Shown piece after piece: positions 61,506 to 64,000 of a stretch of DNA of 64,000 nt. The DNA is taken from positions 35,944,091 through 36,008,090 of the forward strand of contig NC_030851.1 of assembly GCF_000208745.1 (NCBI RefSeq). The letters are read 5' to 3'. This DNA is from Theobroma cacao. Lineage: Eukaryota > Streptophyta > Magnoliopsida > Malvales > Malvaceae. A program made the position numbers and the translations under genes. Numbering within the stretch: position 1 is the stretch's first letter; each line of letters begins with the position of its first letter. The notes beneath the pieces are model-generated. The model saw only the letters and a program-made list of their open reading frames with translations, did no database searches and was not told the DNA's origin.

Positions 61506-64000
61506 TTTTTTTAAAAAAAAATTTCTCAAATTCAATTTTCAAAAACCGAACTGAACTAACCAAATTAATTGGTTTTCTGTTAGTTCGGTTATTTATAGAA
61601 TTCGGTTTGGTTTCAATTATTTTTAAAAATGAGTTTGGTTAGTTCAATTATTAAATATCCAAAACTGAAATAACCGTTTACATTCCCCTACAAATGGGCA
61701 TTCGACACTATCTAACCCATCTAAGTAGAATTAAGGTACACTATAGATAAGTTTGGGTAAAGTATGGATCACAATTTTAGTGTATTCGTTATTCGAACTT
61801 GATTATAAATAATGAATTTTTAATATTTATTTTATTATTTATATTATTTTTTAGTGTAAGTATTATATATGATTGATAAATTATTTATTTTAGTTTATAA
61901 ATTTTCTAAATATAAAATTTTCTTTGAATTTACTAATTTAGTTTTGATTAACAAAATCTATAAAAATGATTAAATTTAAATTATTTTTTATTTCAAATAG
62001 GGTCAAATTTATAATGAGAGTAGACTTGGTAGTTTTGGACACTACACGAAAAGACATAGAGTTAAACAGGTTTGGGTTTAGTCTGCTCATGTTTTGTGTC
62101 TTAATCATGTTTTAACCGTATCAAACACGAGTAACATGTTTAAAATACATTTAAACACGTTTATTAACTCGTTAAAATTAATAGTCAAATATTATTTTAG
62201 CCTTACTTAAATAATTTTAAACAATTATTTTAAACGGTTTTTTGAATTTCATAAGGATATTAATAATGTGACATTGGCGAACAAGTTTCCAATTTTAATT
62301 TGGGTGTTTGGAATTGTTCATGGTTGATTATGTGATTAATGATATATATTTAATTATAGTTGAAAATTATGGATGATTTTAGATGTTATTAGTATTTTAA
62401 GGTTAGATGTTAATATGGATTTTATTAGTATGATAATGAATTTTATGTATGCTAAATTTTATTATATTTAATATTATTATTATTTTGTTATAATTGTTTT
62501 TATAAATATAGATTTTAAATTTGAATAATAAAATTATATTTAATTGTAATTATTTTAATTTAATCTTGTTAAACATGTTAAATGTGTTAATCATGTTAGG
62601 AAAAAATTATGTTTTATCATGTTTATTAATCGTGTCGTGTCGTATAAAAAATCTTGACATTTTTAATAAACGTGTTAATTATGTTGTATCATATTACTCA
62701 GTTATTAAACGTATCTGTATACATATTTTCAGATACTAATACAAATAATTATTTATATCATGTACGAGTTTAACCTTATCGTGTTTTATATCTTAATCGT
62801 GTCAACACGATTAAGACACAAGACACGAAAACACAAATTATCATATCTAAACGAGAATCACGTCCCTTTTAACAAAATAAATGGATTCAAGTTTTAATAG
62901 GTAATTATCAACCAAAGTTAGATAGGGTATATGTATTAAATTTTATTATCGAATACAGTGTACAAATACCTTGAAATTAGATATCTTACTTGTTACTATA
63001 CCTTAGATAAAACAAACCTTCACAATTAAGTAACAAATCCATGCACGTTCCATTTCATAGTTTTATTAATTAGTTTGTCAAGCTTGAGGAATTTTCCCCC
63101 TTTTTTGTGAAAGTTCTGGATCCAATTTCAATTATATTGAAGTGCTTTTCTAGAAGCAATTATATGCTATCTATTATTATATTATCAATGAAAATGCCAT
63201 AGTAAGTGTTCTTTTGAGAAGCAGAATATATATAGATTAATTCCAAAAAAAAAAAAAAGAGGGGATGAGGGTATCCCTTTACAATGGACAAAAAGAACCC
63301 AAAGCAACATCAAAATCATTGTGTAGAAAGGGAGCTACTTGGATAGACCAGCATTTACCTTTGGTCCAGCCAAGAAGAAAAACGCCATGGTAAGTTGCCC
63401 GTGCGAAGGCGATTCATAAAGTCTCCCAATTTCACTTTCAACTACATTGAAAGTTTAAAAGGTTAAATATTGGTTTTTATCCATAAAAGATTTCCTTTAA
63501 GTTCAACACGTCTAAGTACCTTTAGTTAGTTAACCAACCAATAAATATTTAATTATAATTAAATAGTGCCGGTTCTCGAAGGTAGGTTGAATGCATGCGT
63601 AATAGTCTTGTTCTTAGGAAGACACATTAACCCTTAAAAATTGGATACTTTAAATTATAAGTTTTGAATTCGAATCTTGAAAAGAAAAAGAAATGAAATT
63701 TATGAGTGGAAAAACCATTATAAAACCCAAAATCATTGGTTAAATCTTTTGAATTTAGTTAGCAATACCAAATGGAAGTTGTGGTCTTAATCTCTGCTAT
63801 AAATGAAAAAGAGAAAGTAGTTGCATTTATATGTGTGCAAATAGATTTTCGAATCTGAATAAATTTAGAAATATTGTCTTTTATTTATAAACGTTATAGG
63901 TTTTCGAATTCCACAAATGAATTATTAATGAAAGATATCTGTTCAAGTATTTATATTAGTTATTAATTTTTTTTATAATTAAATAGGCACGTATTAATCA
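61506..64000. other. AT-rich non-coding region to the window end
   Basis: No gene is recognised. Positions 61545-61680 contain repeated GTTCGGTT/AACCGAAC and GGTTTGGTT-like words that can pair (AACCGAACTGAACTAACC with GGTTTTCTGTTAGTTCGGTT). Positions 62040-62870 form a block bounded by inverted ACACGA/TCGTGT-rich ends. Positions 62870-64000 have only short chance frames. Confidence 0.5.
62779..62828. repeat. Palindrome with 24-bp arms
   Basis: TCTTAATCGTGT (62791-62802) and ACACGATTAAGA (62805-62816) are perfect inverted copies with a 2-nt loop. The next 12 bp on each side still pair at about 9 of 12 positions. Related words occur at 62040-62130 (GTGTCTTAATCATG, AAACACGAG). Confidence 0.85.

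Overview
The window looks like nuclear DNA of a flowering plant, most likely a eudicot. It is AT-rich. Its genes are split by long AT-rich GT-AG introns and encode plant or chloroplast families. The right half is a pile of plant LTR retrotransposons. Short N runs (26099-26103, 30645-30667, 44086, 56221) suggest a draft shotgun assembly. The species cannot be named from the sequence.

Left half, about 0.6-35 kb: five genes, all on the + strand. (1) 608-8995: a 9-exon gene for an 858-aa armadillo-repeat protein with a transit-peptide-like N-terminus. (2) 9924-12000: a 3-exon gene for a 167-aa CRR3-like subunit or assembly factor of the chloroplast NADH dehydrogenase-like complex; its first intron appears to be GC-AG. 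(3) 12603-13955: an intronless serine carboxypeptidase-like gene (SCPL50/51 type) with an intact Ser-Asp-His triad. (4) 17720-24132: a 15-exon ANTH-domain clathrin assembly protein (AP180/CALM type) with NPF motifs in its tail. (5) 31620-34718: a 3-exon gene for a 975-aa membrane-anchored GTD-binding (DUF593) protein of the MYOB myosin-receptor family. Exon joins were read by hand and all keep frame. These genes act in unrelated processes, and nothing suggests they are functionally linked.

Right half, 38-61.5 kb: mobile DNA. A decayed minus-strand Ty1/copia element (40244 to about 61505) has been opened by three later insertions, each with a target-site duplication: a 3.7-kb solo LTR (42967-46681, ACCAC/ACCAT), a full-length 10.98-kb minus-strand Ty3/gypsy chromovirus (46703-57684, AACAT/AACAT), and a 1.44-kb solo LTR (58870-60309, ATATG/ATATG). 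Removing the three insertions and their duplicated targets leaves about 5.1 kb, a normal copia length. All retroelement reading frames are broken. Left of the nest are a probable inverted-repeat DNA element (about 38150-39360) and a fragment of an older copia LTR. From 61.5 to 64 kb there is AT-rich non-coding DNA with an inverted-repeat block.

No novel multi-gene system was found. The points most worth a second look are the nested retroelement stratigraphy, the GC-AG intron, a tandem duplication next to a splice acceptor in the ANTH gene, a small frame-shifting insertion in the chromovirus, and a foldback made of roughly 28-bp repeats.
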